A stretch of 64,000 nt of DNA. It comes from JBLMYQ01 sp050258375. Its GTDB lineage: Bacteria; Bacillota; Clostridia; Acetivibrionales; UBA4821. The stretch is taken from positions 1 to 64,000 of the forward strand of contig JBLMYQ010000066.1 of the NCBI GenBank assembly GCA_050258375.1. Direction: 5' to 3'. This document shows positions 1-7,770 of the stretch, one piece after another (within the stretch, counting starts at the first letter, position 1; every line of letters starts with the position of its first letter). The notes under the pieces are model-generated. The model worked only from the letters and a program-made list of their open reading frames with translations. It was not told the origin of the DNA and made no database searches. The translations under genes and the position numbers were made by a program.

Positions 1-167
1 CAAATATTCAGCCAATAAAAATAGAGTTAAATAAAAGTACAGAAAACAAAGCTGATAATACTATAAAAATATCCGAGGAAGAAAAAAGTCAGATAATAAA
101 AAAGGTATCGAATATATGTAATATCACTAATGAACATATAAATATTGTTAGCTTAGAGAGCAAATGA
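1..167 (+). CDS. spoIIIAF: Stage III sporulation protein AF, C-terminal fragment
   Basis: Only the last 54 codons lie in the window, in the frame beginning at base 3 and stopping with TGA at 165-167. The fragment is Lys/Glu/Ile/Asn-rich and hydrophilic, as expected for the region after the membrane anchor of SpoIIIAF. Identification rests mostly on position: it runs directly into spoIIIAG, with its stop codon overlapping the AG ribosome binding site, matching the conserved spoIIIAA-AH operon. SpoIIIAF belongs to the A-Q channel between mother cell and forespore. Nothing can be said about its N-terminus. Confidence 0.8.
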   Translation, partial: NIQPIKIELNKSTENKADNTIKISEEEKSQIIKKVSNICNITNEHINIVSLESK

Positions 168-178
168 GGAGGATTATT

Positions 179-769
179 ATGGGAAACATGTTAGCAAGGT
201 ATATAGATAAAATTCCGGGAATCAAGCAGAGTAATAAGAAGATTGTTGATTATTTAATATTGGTAATCGGCATAGGTATAGCAATAATACTTATTTCAAA
301 CCTTTTTACACCAAATGACTCCCCCAAAAATACAGCCTATACACCAAAGGTTCAATCGCAAAAATCTGAAAGTGAACCCAATTTTAAGCTGGAGCAAAGG
401 TTAGCCAAAGTACTTTCTGAGATTAAGGGTGTAGGAAAAGTATCTGTCATGGTGACGTATTCTTCAGGGCCTGAATCTATACTTGCGAGAGAAGAGAAAA
501 ACAATCAAACGAATACAAACGAGAGAGATTCGACTGGAGGTGAAAGAAAAACCATCCAAAATGATACGCAGACAACTTATGTGATGGCTGATGAACAAAG
601 CGGGATGAAAAAACCTGTTGTAGTAAGACAGATGGCATCAAAGATTTTAGGGGTATTAGTTGTTGCTGAGGGAGGTGATAATTTAACCGTGAAGGCAGAC
701 GTTGTTTCTGCTGTTGAAGCTGCAACAGGTGTACCGGAATATAGAGTTAAGGTATTTAAACGAAACTAA
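179..769 (+). CDS. spoIIIAG: Stage III sporulation protein AG
   Basis: The protein has 196 residues from ATG 179, chosen because GAGGAGG at 166-172 sits 6 bases upstream; the in-frame ATG at 164 lies before this site. A single membrane segment (LILVIGIGIAIILISNLF, about residues 27-44) is followed by a long soluble domain containing VGKVSVMVTY and ILGVLVVAEGG, typical of the SpoIIIAG ring-building fold. In the family, SpoIIIAG forms a large ring in the mother-cell membrane around the engulfed forespore as part of the feeding channel. It lies between spoIIIAF and spoIIIAH. Its TAA stop is followed at once by a degenerate copy of the short palindromic repeat seen elsewhere in the window. Confidence 0.93.
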   Translation: MGNMLARYIDKIPGIKQSNKKIVDYLILVIGIGIAIILISNLFTPNDSPKNTAYTPKVQSQKSESEPNFKLEQRLAKVLSEIKGVGKVSVMVTYSSGPESILAREEKNNQTNTNERDSTGGERKTIQNDTQTTYVMADEQSGMKKPVVVRQMASKILGVLVVAEGGDNLTVKADVVSAVEAATGVPEYRVKVFKRN

Positions 770-866
770 TGACCCTCCTATCTTCCTTGAAAAGGGAGTG
801 AAGGTCTCCTATTCGTCTCCTTGTGAAGAAGGGATAGGTTAAGAGAAGGAACTAAGGGGTGAATTA
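768..866. repeat. Degenerate short palindromic repeat between spoIIIAG and spoIIIAH
   Basis: The stretch begins inside the spoIIIAG stop codon with a GACCCTCCTATCTTCC-like end and finishes with AACTAAGGGGTGAATTA. These are diverged versions of the two termini of the better preserved element at 55758-55927. The internal part is purine-rich and can fold into imperfect GGGAG/CTTCC stems. It separates two sporulation genes that are normally nearly contiguous, which suggests a later insertion. It supplies neither the stop codon frame nor the ribosome binding site of spoIIIAH. Confidence 0.55.
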
Positions 867-894
867 GTACAATAATATAAAGGAGGATAGAATA

Positions 895-1545
895 ATGACA
901 GTTATAAAAAGAAACCAAATAATTGCTCTGGCAGTTGCTATTATGATAATTACAGCGGGTTATTTGAATTATACATATAAAGGGAAAGACCCGTTTGCGC
1001 AAGAGCTAACCGGAAATATCGGAGATAAATTTACCAGCGAAAGGCTTGGGGAGGCTACATTGGTTGAAGAAACCGGAGATGCGGAGATTGGGCAGGCTTC
1101 ACCGGTAAGCAGTTCATCTATGGTACCCAAGGTTAATGATACATCGGCTCCTAAACAAGATAATAATATCGTTAAGGATAAAAGTATTTTAAATAAGGAA
1201 GATTTCTTTGATGAAGCGAGGCTGGAAAGAGAAAGAGTAAGAGACGCAGAAACTGAAATCTTCGAGAAGATTATTTCAAGCGAAACTGCTGCCGCCGAAT
1301 CTCAATCAAAGGCGCAGGTAGAGCTAACGGCATTATCGCAAAAGTGGGAAAAGGAGATGATAATAGAAAGATTAATTAAGGCAAAAGGGTTTAAAGATGC
1401 AATTGTCTTTATCAATGAGAAAAGTGTAAACGTAGTAGTCCTTAATGGCAACCCACTTGTACAGACTGACGTGGCGCAAATTCAGGACATTGTAACGAGA
1501 GAAGCAAAAGTTGCAGCTGAAAACATTAAGATAATCGGTAAGTGA
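895..1545 (+). CDS. spoIIIAH: Stage III sporulation protein AH
   Basis: The protein has 216 residues. AAAGGAGG lies just before ATG 895. An N-terminal membrane anchor (about residues 8-26, IIALAVAIMIITAGYLNY) is followed by a low-complexity linker and helical region to about residue 140. The C-terminal domain (about 145-216) resembles the YscJ/FliF ring-building fold, with a VVVLNG strand and a final NIKIIGK strand. In the family, SpoIIIAH in the mother-cell membrane binds SpoIIQ from the forespore to form the channel that keeps forespore gene expression active. It is the last gene of the spoIIIA operon here and is followed by a clear terminator. Confidence 0.93.
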   Translation: MTVIKRNQIIALAVAIMIITAGYLNYTYKGKDPFAQELTGNIGDKFTSERLGEATLVEETGDAEIGQASPVSSSSMVPKVNDTSAPKQDNNIVKDKSILNKEDFFDEARLERERVRDAETEIFEKIISSETAAAESQSKAQVELTALSQKWEKEMIIERLIKAKGFKDAIVFINEKSVNVVVLNGNPLVQTDVAQIQDIVTREAKVAAENIKIIGK

Positions 1546-1552
1546 AAAAAGC

Positions 1553-1588
1553 AATGAATCGAAGGAAACTTCGGTTCATTCTTTTTTT
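1553..1588 (+). terminator. Rho-independent terminator of the spoIIIA operon
   Basis: AATGAATCGAA at 1553-1563 pairs with TTCGGTTCATT at 1570-1580 around a GGAAAC loop, with one mismatch, and is followed by seven T residues. It sits just downstream of the spoIIIAH stop. Confidence 0.85.
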
Positions 1589-1663
1589 GTTTTGACATAA
1601 TTTATTGAAATGATTAAAATATAGTAGGAAAATGAAAAGCTTGAAAGGTGGAACTAAGCAATT

Positions 1664-4600
1664 ATGAAAGTTATAGGAGTTTGTATTGGATCATCAACTA
1701 TTACCAGGGTTGATATTGAAAATAAAAATGGACAGGCTAAGATTTTAGAAGTGATTTCAAAGGTGCATGAAGGCAACGTAAAGAAAACCTTTGAAAATCT
1801 TTTTGCACAAGAAGATTTTAATAGCTTTGATAGAATTGCTGTTACAGGAAGAAAGTTTAAGAACTTTGTAAAGCTTTCTTCGATATCTGAGCCGGAAGCT
1901 ATTGAATATGCATACTCTTTTCTAAAAGATAAATATGGCGAGACAGATTACATATCATGTGCAGGTGGTGAAACTTTTACAACCTATCAAATTGATTCAA
2001 GTGATAAGGTTAATAATCTGTTTACTGGAAATAAGTGCGCTTCAGGTACTGGTGAGTTCTTTCTCCAGCAAATCAAGAGAATGGGAATAACGCATAAAGA
2101 AACTGATGCAATAAATCATGTGGATAAAGTTTATGAGGTTTCAGGACGATGTTCTGTTTTTTGTAAAAGTGATTGTACGCATGCGTTGAATAAGGGAGAA
2201 GACAAAAACAGTATAGTTGCTGGGCTGTGCAATATGATGGCTTTGAGGATTCTTGAGCATCTTGGTGAAAATGTAGCAAAAAGGGTATGGCTTTTAGGCG
2301 GATGCAGTAAGAATACTCTAATGGTTAGCGCATTAAGACAGCACATTTCTAATCTTGTAATACCGGAAGAGGCTGCATATTTTGAAGCACTTGGCTGTGC
2401 TCTATGGGCTTTGGAGAATACTACAATTAAAGTTGAAAATAAAAAACAGCTTTTTAGTGATGAGAAAAAATCCTTTGCTATTCTGCCTGCATTAAAATTG
2501 GCAAAATCAAAGGTAGAGTTCAAGGATATAAAAAAGTCAAAAGCAGAAGAAGGGGACAGATGCTTTGTGGGGCTTGATGTTGGTTCCACAACTACAAAAG
2601 CTGTTCTTTTAAGGGAAAAGGATAATGCAATTCTTGCATCAGTTTATATAAAAACACTTGGTGACCCTATTAAGGCTGCAAAGTTTTGTTATATGTCAAT
2701 TAAGAATGAAGTGAAATGCAATATTGAAATAGTTGGTTTGGGAGTAACGGGTTCAGGAAGGCAGATTGCAGGATTGCATGCATTGACAGATTGTGTTTAT
2801 AATGAAATTAGTGCACATGCAGCTGCCTCGGTATATTTTGATCCGGAGGTTGATACTATATTTGAAATTGGCGGACAAGATGCAAAATATACTCATATAA
2901 TTAAAGGGATTCCTTGTGATTATGCTATGAATGAAGCATGTTCGGCAGGGACAGGTTCATTCCTTGAAGAAAGCGCTTCAGAATACTTGAACATAGAAGT
3001 TCACAAAATTGAAGATATTGCTATGGAGGGCAAGACTCCTCCGGATTTTAATGACCAATGTGCAGCATTCATTGGAAGTGATATAAAAACTGCAATGCAG
3101 GAAAGCATAAATGTTAAAGACATTGTTGCAGGGCTTGTATATTCAATATGTAAAAATTATTTAAACAGGGTTAAAGGCAGCAGATATGTTGGTAAAAAAA
3201 TATTCATGCAGGGAGGAGTTTGCTACAATAGAGCAGTTCCTATAGCCATGGCTTCACTTTTAAACAGAGATATTGTTGTTCCCCCAGAGCCGGGACTTAT
3301 GGGGGCTTTTGGTATAGCGCTTCTTGTAAAAGAAAAAATGCAGAATGGAATTGTTGAAGAAAAGAGATTTGATCTTTCGGAACTAATTGAAAGGGAAGTT
3401 TCTTATGACAAACCATTTATTTGCGTTGGTGGCAATACCAAATGTGATAGAAAGTGCAATATTTCAATTATAAATATTGAAGGTAAAAAATATCCGTTTG
3501 GCGGAATTTGTGGCAAATATGCAGGCGTAAAGACCAATGAAAATAATTCTCTTGAAAATGACCTTGTAAAATTAAGAGATGGGATGATTTATGAAGGACT
3601 AAGCAGAGAAAATAAAAATCACGGCAGAAAAAAGATTGGTATAAACAGATCGCTAATGGTAAATTCACTGTTTCCTTTATATTTCAATTTCTTTGATAAG
3701 TTAGGATTTGAAGTTGTTGTTCCAAAGAAAATTGATGTAAAAGAAAAGTCTATTGTTAAAAAAGATTCGACATTTTGTTATCCGGTTGTTCTTGCGCATG
3801 AATATTTTAAAGAAATGCTAAAGATGGATTTGGATTATATTTTCTTGCCCCATGTTAAAGGTATGCCTGTTGAAAACAATATACCTTCAAGTATGGCGTG
3901 CCCACTTGCTCAAGGTGAGCCGTATTATCTGAAATCAACTTTCAATATGACAGATAGCAAAAAGATGATATCTCCAGTTTTGGATTTTGGTAAAGATTAC
4001 GAATCTATGATGCATAAATTTATTGAAGTTGGTGAAAGACTTGGGGTTAGTAAGGATAAAGCTGAAGAAGCGTACAAATTTGCAATTGAAGCGCAAAAGA
4101 AAATTATAGATACTTCAAAAGAAATAGGACTCAAGTTTCTTGAAGATATTAAAAAGACTGGCGAGAAAGCCATAGTAGTTTTTGGAAGACCATATAATGC
4201 CCTTACGAAAGATGGGAATATGGGTATCCCTGAAAAGTTTGCCTCAAGAGGATATAAGATAATACCATTTGACTTTCTTCCTATTGAAGATGAAAATCCT
4301 CAAAAGAAAATGTATTGGTCTATGGGGCAATTGATTATCAAGGCAGCTCAATTTGTCAGCAAACATCCTCAGTTATTTGGGACATATGTTACAAATTTCA
4401 GCTGTGGACCTGATTCATTTGTAGTTGGTTATTTTAGAGATGAAATGGGAGAAAAACCATCACTTACACTTGAACTTGACAGTCATACTGCAGATGCTGG
4501 AATAGATACCAGAATAGATGCATTTATAGATGTAATGAAAAACTATAAAAATGAAAGTAGTGCTAAGACAAAAAAATATTCAAAGCCTATATTTGATGGA

Positions 4601-5911
4601 AAGAAAAAGAAGGTTAGAACAGTAGATGGAGAGTATATTGACTTAAAAGATCCACGTATTAAGGTTCTTGTGCCTTCTATGGGGCATATTTCTTCACGAT
4701 GCCTCGTATCAACATTAAAATATATTGGTATCGATACAGTTGCGCTGGATGCACCGGCAGAAGAAGAACTGCATATGGGAAGAGCAAATGCCTCTTGTAA
4801 GGAATGCTTACCTCTTATGCTTACAGTTGGAAGCCTTTTGAACTATCTTAAAAAGAATAAGAAAGAGAATAAAATACTTGTTTATTTTATGCCTGAAGCT
4901 GAAGGCCCATGCCGTTTTGGACAATATCATGTTTATACGGAAAGATTGCTTCAAAAAATGGGAATAAAAAATGTAGCTCTTTTAACCCTTTCTTCAGGTA
5001 ATTCATATGGCGGATTAGGCCTGAATTTCATGCTGAGAAGTTGGAAATCAGTTGTTATTTCGGATGCCCTGGAAAATATCTATAGTGCAATTTTAGCACT
5101 TGCTGTTGATAAAAAGAAAGCTATGAAAGTATTTAATTCTCAAGTAGAAATAATAGTAGAAAGCATATCCAAGGATAATGGACATGTATTAAACCAAAAG
5201 CTAAAGGCGGCTACAGCAGAATTTTCAAATATTAAACTAAAGTACCCTATTCATATGGCAAAAAAAGTTGCGATAGTTGGAGAAATATATGTAAGAAGAG
5301 ATAGCTTTTCAAGGCAGCATCTTGTTGAAAAATTAGCCGAAAAGGGAATAGTTACAACCGTAGCATCCGTAATTGAGTGGATTTACTATGTTGACTATCT
5401 CGTAAAAAATGATCTGGCAATAAAGGCTGATTTTAAAGATAAATTAAATGTCAAAATGTCAGGTATAGTAAAAATGAAATATGAAAAGGAAATCAAAAAG
5501 ATATTTGCGAAATCAAATCTTATTGATTTTCATCCTATAAATGTTGAGGAAGTAATTGAGAACGCAAATGAGCTTCTCTCTCCCCATTTGCCCGGAGAAG
5601 CAATATTAACTATAGGTACAGCTATTACAGATATTATTGACCATGTTGATGGAATTGTATCTATAGGACCTTTTGGATGTATGCCTGCCAGAATTGCAGA
5701 AGCAATATTGACAAACAAGCTTAGCAGTCATAAAGCAAAGGTATCACAAAGCAAAATAGTCAAGACCGTGCTAGAGAAATATCCTAATTTACCTTTCTTA
5801 AGCATTGAAAGCGACGGTAATCCATTCCCACAGGTCATTGACATTAAGCTTGAGGCATTTGCGCTGCAGGTTGAAAGAATAAATGAATTGGTAAATGAGT
5901 TAAGAGGCTGA
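1664..5911 (+). CDS. Giant acyl-CoA dehydratase activase (BcrA/BadF ATPase pair fused to DUF2229/HgdB-like region)
   Basis: The protein has 1415 residues, close to the roughly 1400 usual for the fused 2-hydroxyacyl-CoA dehydratase activator family. It has two consecutive BadF/BadG/BcrA/BcrD ATPase modules. The first has GSSTITRVD near residue 9 and NKCASGTGEF near 122. The second has FVGLDVGSTTTKAV near 301, GGQDAKY near 402 and NEACSAGTGSF near 423, whose Cys is the usual Fe-S ligand. A DUF2229-type region follows from about 650, with an HgdB-like segment (FGRPYNALT, near 839). Known family members use ATP hydrolysis to inject an electron into 2-hydroxyacyl-CoA dehydratases; the exact substrate of the giant clostridial form is not established. 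The AAAGGTGG site lies about 11 bases before the ATG. tlyA follows 3 bases after the stop, so co-transcription is likely. Confidence 0.88.
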   Translation: MKVIGVCIGSSTITRVDIENKNGQAKILEVISKVHEGNVKKTFENLFAQEDFNSFDRIAVTGRKFKNFVKLSSISEPEAIEYAYSFLKDKYGETDYISCAGGETFTTYQIDSSDKVNNLFTGNKCASGTGEFFLQQIKRMGITHKETDAINHVDKVYEVSGRCSVFCKSDCTHALNKGEDKNSIVAGLCNMMALRILEHLGENVAKRVWLLGGCSKNTLMVSALRQHISNLVIPEEAAYFEALGCALWALENTTIKVENKKQLFSDEKKSFAILPALKLAKSKVEFKDIKKSKAEEGDRCFVGLDVGSTTTKAVLLREKDNAILASVYIKTLGDPIKAAKFCYMSIKNEVKCNIEIVGLGVTGSGRQIAGLHALTDCVYNEISAHAAASVYFDPEVDTIFEIGGQDAKYTHIIKGIPCDYAMNEACSAGTGSFLEESASEYLNIEVHKIEDIAMEGKTPPDFNDQCAAFIGSDIKTAMQESINVKDIVAGLVYSICKNYLNRVKGSRYVGKKIFMQGGVCYNRAVPIAMASLLNRDIVVPPEPGLMGAFGIALLVKEKMQNGIVEEKRFDLSELIEREVSYDKPFICVGGNTKCDRKCNISIINIEGKKYPFGGICGKYAGVKTNENNSLENDLVKLRDGMIYEGLSRENKNHGRKKIGINRSLMVNSLFPLYFNFFDKLGFEVVVPKKIDVKEKSIVKKDSTFCYPVVLAHEYFKEMLKMDLDYIFLPHVKGMPVENNIPSSMACPLAQGEPYYLKSTFNMTDSKKMISPVLDFGKDYESMMHKFIEVGERLGVSKDKAEEAYKFAIEAQKKIIDTSKEIGLKFLEDIKKTGEKAIVVFGRPYNALTKDGNMGIPEKFASRGYKIIPFDFLPIEDENPQKKMYWSMGQLIIKAAQFVSKHPQLFGTYVTNFSCGPDSFVVGYFRDEMGEKPSLTLELDSHTADAGIDTRIDAFIDVMKNYKNESSAKTKKYSKPIFDGKKKKVRTVDGEYIDLKDPRIKVLVPSMGHISSRCLVSTLKYIGIDTVALDAPAEEELHMGRANASCKECLPLMLTVGSLLNYLKKNKKENKILVYFMPEAEGPCRFGQYHVYTERLLQKMGIKNVALLTLSSGNSYGGLGLNFMLRSWKSVVISDALENIYSAILALAVDKKKAMKVFNSQVEIIVESISKDNGHVLNQKLKAATAEFSNIKLKYPIHMAKKVAIVGEIYVRRDSFSRQHLVEKLAEKGIVTTVASVIEWIYYVDYLVKNDLAIKADFKDKLNVKMSGIVKMKYEKEIKKIFAKSNLIDFHPINVEEVIENANELLSPHLPGEAILTIGTAITDIIDHVDGIVSIGPFGCMPARIAEAILTNKLSSHKAKVSQSKIVKTVLEKYPNLPFLSIESDGNPFPQVIDIKLEAFALQVERINELVNELRG

Positions 5912-5914
5912 GTT

Positions 5915-6715
5915 ATGAAGAAACGTATAGACATTCTCCTTGTTGAAAAAGGGCATATTCAAAGCAGGGAACGCGCACAGACTGAAATAATGGCAGGTAA
6001 CGTTTTTGTTAATGGACAAAGAGTTGATAAGGCTGGAGAAAGATATGATGAGGAAATAGAAATAGAGGTTCGCGGCAAAGCTATTCCTTATGTAAGCAGA
6101 GGAGGGCTAAAACTAGAAAAGGCATTAGCTGCTTTTGGTCTTGATTTGAAAGGTAAGACTTGTATTGATGTTGGTGCTTCAACAGGCGGTTTTACAGATT
6201 GTATGCTTAAAAACGGAGCGGTAAAGGTTTTTTCCATAGATGTTGGCTACGGACAATTGGCGTGGGAGCTTAGGCAGGATAAAAGGGTTGTATGCATGGA
6301 TAGGACAAACATAAGATATGTTGAGCCAAGGCATATCGGTGAGCCTGTAGATTTTTGCTCTATTGATGTTTCTTTTATTTCGCTAACGATTGTTCTGCCT
6401 GCAGTTATAAAATTGTTAAAGGATAATGGGGAAATTGTATGCCTTGTTAAGCCTCAATTTGAAGCGGGAAGGGATAAGGTAGGTAAAAAAGGCGTTGTGA
6501 GAGATATTGAGGTTCACAAAGAGGTGCTTTACAAGGTGTTGAATTGGGCAAATAACAATGGGCTTATATTTAAAGGACTTGACCATTCTCCAATTAAAGG
6601 TCCGGAAGGCAATATAGAGTACCTGGTTTATTTCAGTAAAAACGCACAGGAGTCTGGACTACAAGCAGAACTGATAGAGGCTGTGACTGATTTATCACAT
6701 AAGGAATTATATTGA
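5915..6715 (+). CDS. tlyA: TlyA family rRNA 2'-O-methyltransferase (S4 + FtsJ-like domains)
   Basis: The protein has 266 residues. An N-terminal S4 RNA-binding domain (about 1-60, starting KKRIDILLVEKG) is followed by a Rossmann methyltransferase domain with the SAM motif DVGASTGGFTDCML near residue 85 and conserved LVKPQFEAGRDKVGKKGVV. In characterised homologues the enzyme methylates 16S and/or 23S rRNA riboses; it is often misnamed hemolysin. It starts 3 bases after the preceding activase. In related clostridia tlyA sits in an nusB-xseA-xseB-ispA-dxs-tlyA-recN cluster, but those partners are absent here. It is directly upstream of the candidate OLE RNA. Confidence 0.93.
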   Translation: MKKRIDILLVEKGHIQSRERAQTEIMAGNVFVNGQRVDKAGERYDEEIEIEVRGKAIPYVSRGGLKLEKALAAFGLDLKGKTCIDVGASTGGFTDCMLKNGAVKVFSIDVGYGQLAWELRQDKRVVCMDRTNIRYVEPRHIGEPVDFCSIDVSFISLTIVLPAVIKLLKDNGEIVCLVKPQFEAGRDKVGKKGVVRDIEVHKEVLYKVLNWANNNGLIFKGLDHSPIKGPEGNIEYLVYFSKNAQESGLQAELIEAVTDLSHKELY

Positions 6716-6754
6716 AGATTTGATAAAAAAATAGAAAAATTTAAATTAAAAATA

Positions 6755-6784
6755 TTGACAATTAAGTTGTCCAAATGATAAAAT
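6755..6784 (+). promoter_or_regulatory. Sigma-A type promoter of the OLE-type RNA
   Basis: A perfect -35 TTGACA (6755-6760) is separated by 18 bases from TAAAAT (6779-6784). No open reading frame with a ribosome binding site follows within the expected leader distance, so the promoter most simply drives the noncoding transcript that begins near 6791. Confidence 0.7.
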
Positions 6785-6790
6785 GTGAAA

Positions 6791-7467
6791 AGTTAATGTA
6801 ATGAAACAAACCTATTTTTATCAGTTGATGCAATTGCAAAAACGGACGTAGAGGAGGAATGTATATGATTCGGCGAGGCCCAACCTGTGGCATAATATTG
6901 CTGTTGAACAAAAAAAAGGTTTGATCGGCCAGCGACTCCCGGTGCCGGCTTATATGCCGGAAAAATAAAAGAAGTGCCCCAAAAAAGAAGACGTTGAAAG
7001 GAGGATGGCGATATGATTGTATCGAGGATGACCAAATAAAAATTGTGATTGCCGGTAAAATCGTGAACCAGGCGAACAATGTTGTATGCTGGAAAGGGCC
7101 TTTGGGAAAAAGCAAAGGGGGAGATTGATTTCATTCTGAAAATGTTTGCTTGCTTGAAGATTTCGACTTGAAGGGTCAACGTGGATCATATCGACGATTC
7201 TTTATCCGAAGCTCCAAAGCGATAATCCGAAATAAGCAGATTTTCCGAAGTAATATATAAGCTTTCCGCAATTGCGGAGTGAGTACCTAATGCAAGGAAG
7301 TGGTGTGTCAATACGATGGGATTACTGGAAGACCAAGGCAAACAATTCTATGCAATTGCATAATGCAAACAGGCCTCTGACGGTCTAGAAAGGAAAATCC
7401 TAAAAGAATAAAGCAATGTCAATTAATCGGGAGCCTCCAGAAAACTGGGGGCTTTCCCAATTATTTT
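6791..7467 (+). ncRNA. ole: Candidate OLE RNA (ornate, large, extremophilic), about 670 nt
   Basis: A block of roughly 670 bases lacks a credible coding frame, is richer in G+C than its flanks, and has its own consensus promoter and terminator. It contains many short self-complementary segments: CCGGC/GCCGG around 6952, CCGCAATTGCGG near 7267 and ATGCAATTGCAT near 7350. It lies immediately downstream of tlyA, a known neighbour of OLE RNA in extremophilic and anaerobic Firmicutes, and the length fits the roughly 600 nt class. The GAGGAGGAATG segment near 6850 looks like a ribosome binding site but leads only to very short frames; I recall similar sequence as conserved in OLE but could not align it. 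In Bacillus halodurans OLE forms a membrane-bound RNP with OapA and related proteins and supports tolerance to cold, alcohols and Mg stress. No OapA-like gene is in this window. Confidence 0.8.
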
Positions 7468-7600
7468 GGAGCTGTTTTTCTAATGCATTTCTTTCCTGTT
7501 TTTGAATTATTGTTTTTAATCCAAATCTTTCTGGAAGCGTATTAACTCCAAAAACAGGAGAGTTATCTATAAAGGTTTCAACATCACGTTCTTTCTTCAT
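7400..7600 (-). CDS. Small hypothetical protein, antisense to the OLE-type RNA 3' end
   Basis: This 66-codon frame starts with ATG preceded on the minus strand by GAAAGGAAATCAATT, an acceptable ribosome binding site. The product is charged in its first 45 residues (KKERDVETFIDNSPVFG, then KTIIQKQERNALEKQL), consistent with a real small soluble protein. The last 20 residues are encoded by the terminator hairpin of the opposite-strand RNA, which is unusual and could mean the frame is fortuitous at that end. I do not recognise the family. It is separated from upstream hppA by a strong terminator, so it would need its own promoter, which I could not identify. Confidence 0.4.
   Translation of the reverse strand: MKKERDVETFIDNSPVFGVNTLPERFGLKTIIQKQERNALEKQLQNNWESPQFSGGSRLIDIALFF
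7429..7467 (+). terminator. Terminator at the 3' end of the OLE-type RNA
   Basis: GGGAGCCTCCAG (7429-7440) pairs with CTGGGGGCTTTCCC (7445-7458) across an AAAA tetraloop with a two-base bulge, followed by a T-rich AATTATTTT tail. The arrangement is that of an intrinsic terminator on the plus strand. The same bases encode the C-terminus of a small minus-strand ORF. Confidence 0.75.
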
Positions 7601-7650
7601 AATTGATTTCCTTTCTATTTTCTGCTTTTATATATTTTCCCCACATAATA

Positions 7651-7690
7651 AAAAAACAAACTGAAATTTTAAAATTTCAGTTTGTTTTTT
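7651..7690 (-). terminator. hppA terminator, perfect 20-bp palindrome
   Basis: Two perfect 20-base arms (7651-7670 and 7671-7690) meet with no spacer. The hairpin has an A/T-rich outer stem giving T runs on both strands, so it can act in either direction. It lies downstream of the hppA stop and is most likely its terminator. Confidence 0.8.
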
Positions 7691-7720
7691 ATAGACCAAA
7701 GTCTTAGAATTTATACTTAT

Positions 7721-7766
7721 TCTTCCCTCGCCTGATTTCGAGAGAGGGAAGATAGATGGGTGAGGG
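7721..7766. repeat. Short palindromic repeat downstream of hppA
   Basis: CTTCCCTCGCC, an internal spacer, GAGAGAGGGAAG, then ATGGGTGAG. Read on the minus strand this is CTCACCC...CTTCCCTCTCTC...GAGGGAAG, the same layout as the copies at 12755 and 55758. It ends 5 bases from the hppA stop codon, again at a gene boundary. Confidence 0.6.
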
Positions 7767-7770
7767 CAGT

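Noticed and set aside
6762..7189. Three overlapping minus-strand ORFs of 79-128 codons in the OLE region
   Set aside because: None has a ribosome binding site, their products are Phe/Ser/His-rich like random translation, and they lie antisense to a unit with its own promoter and terminator.
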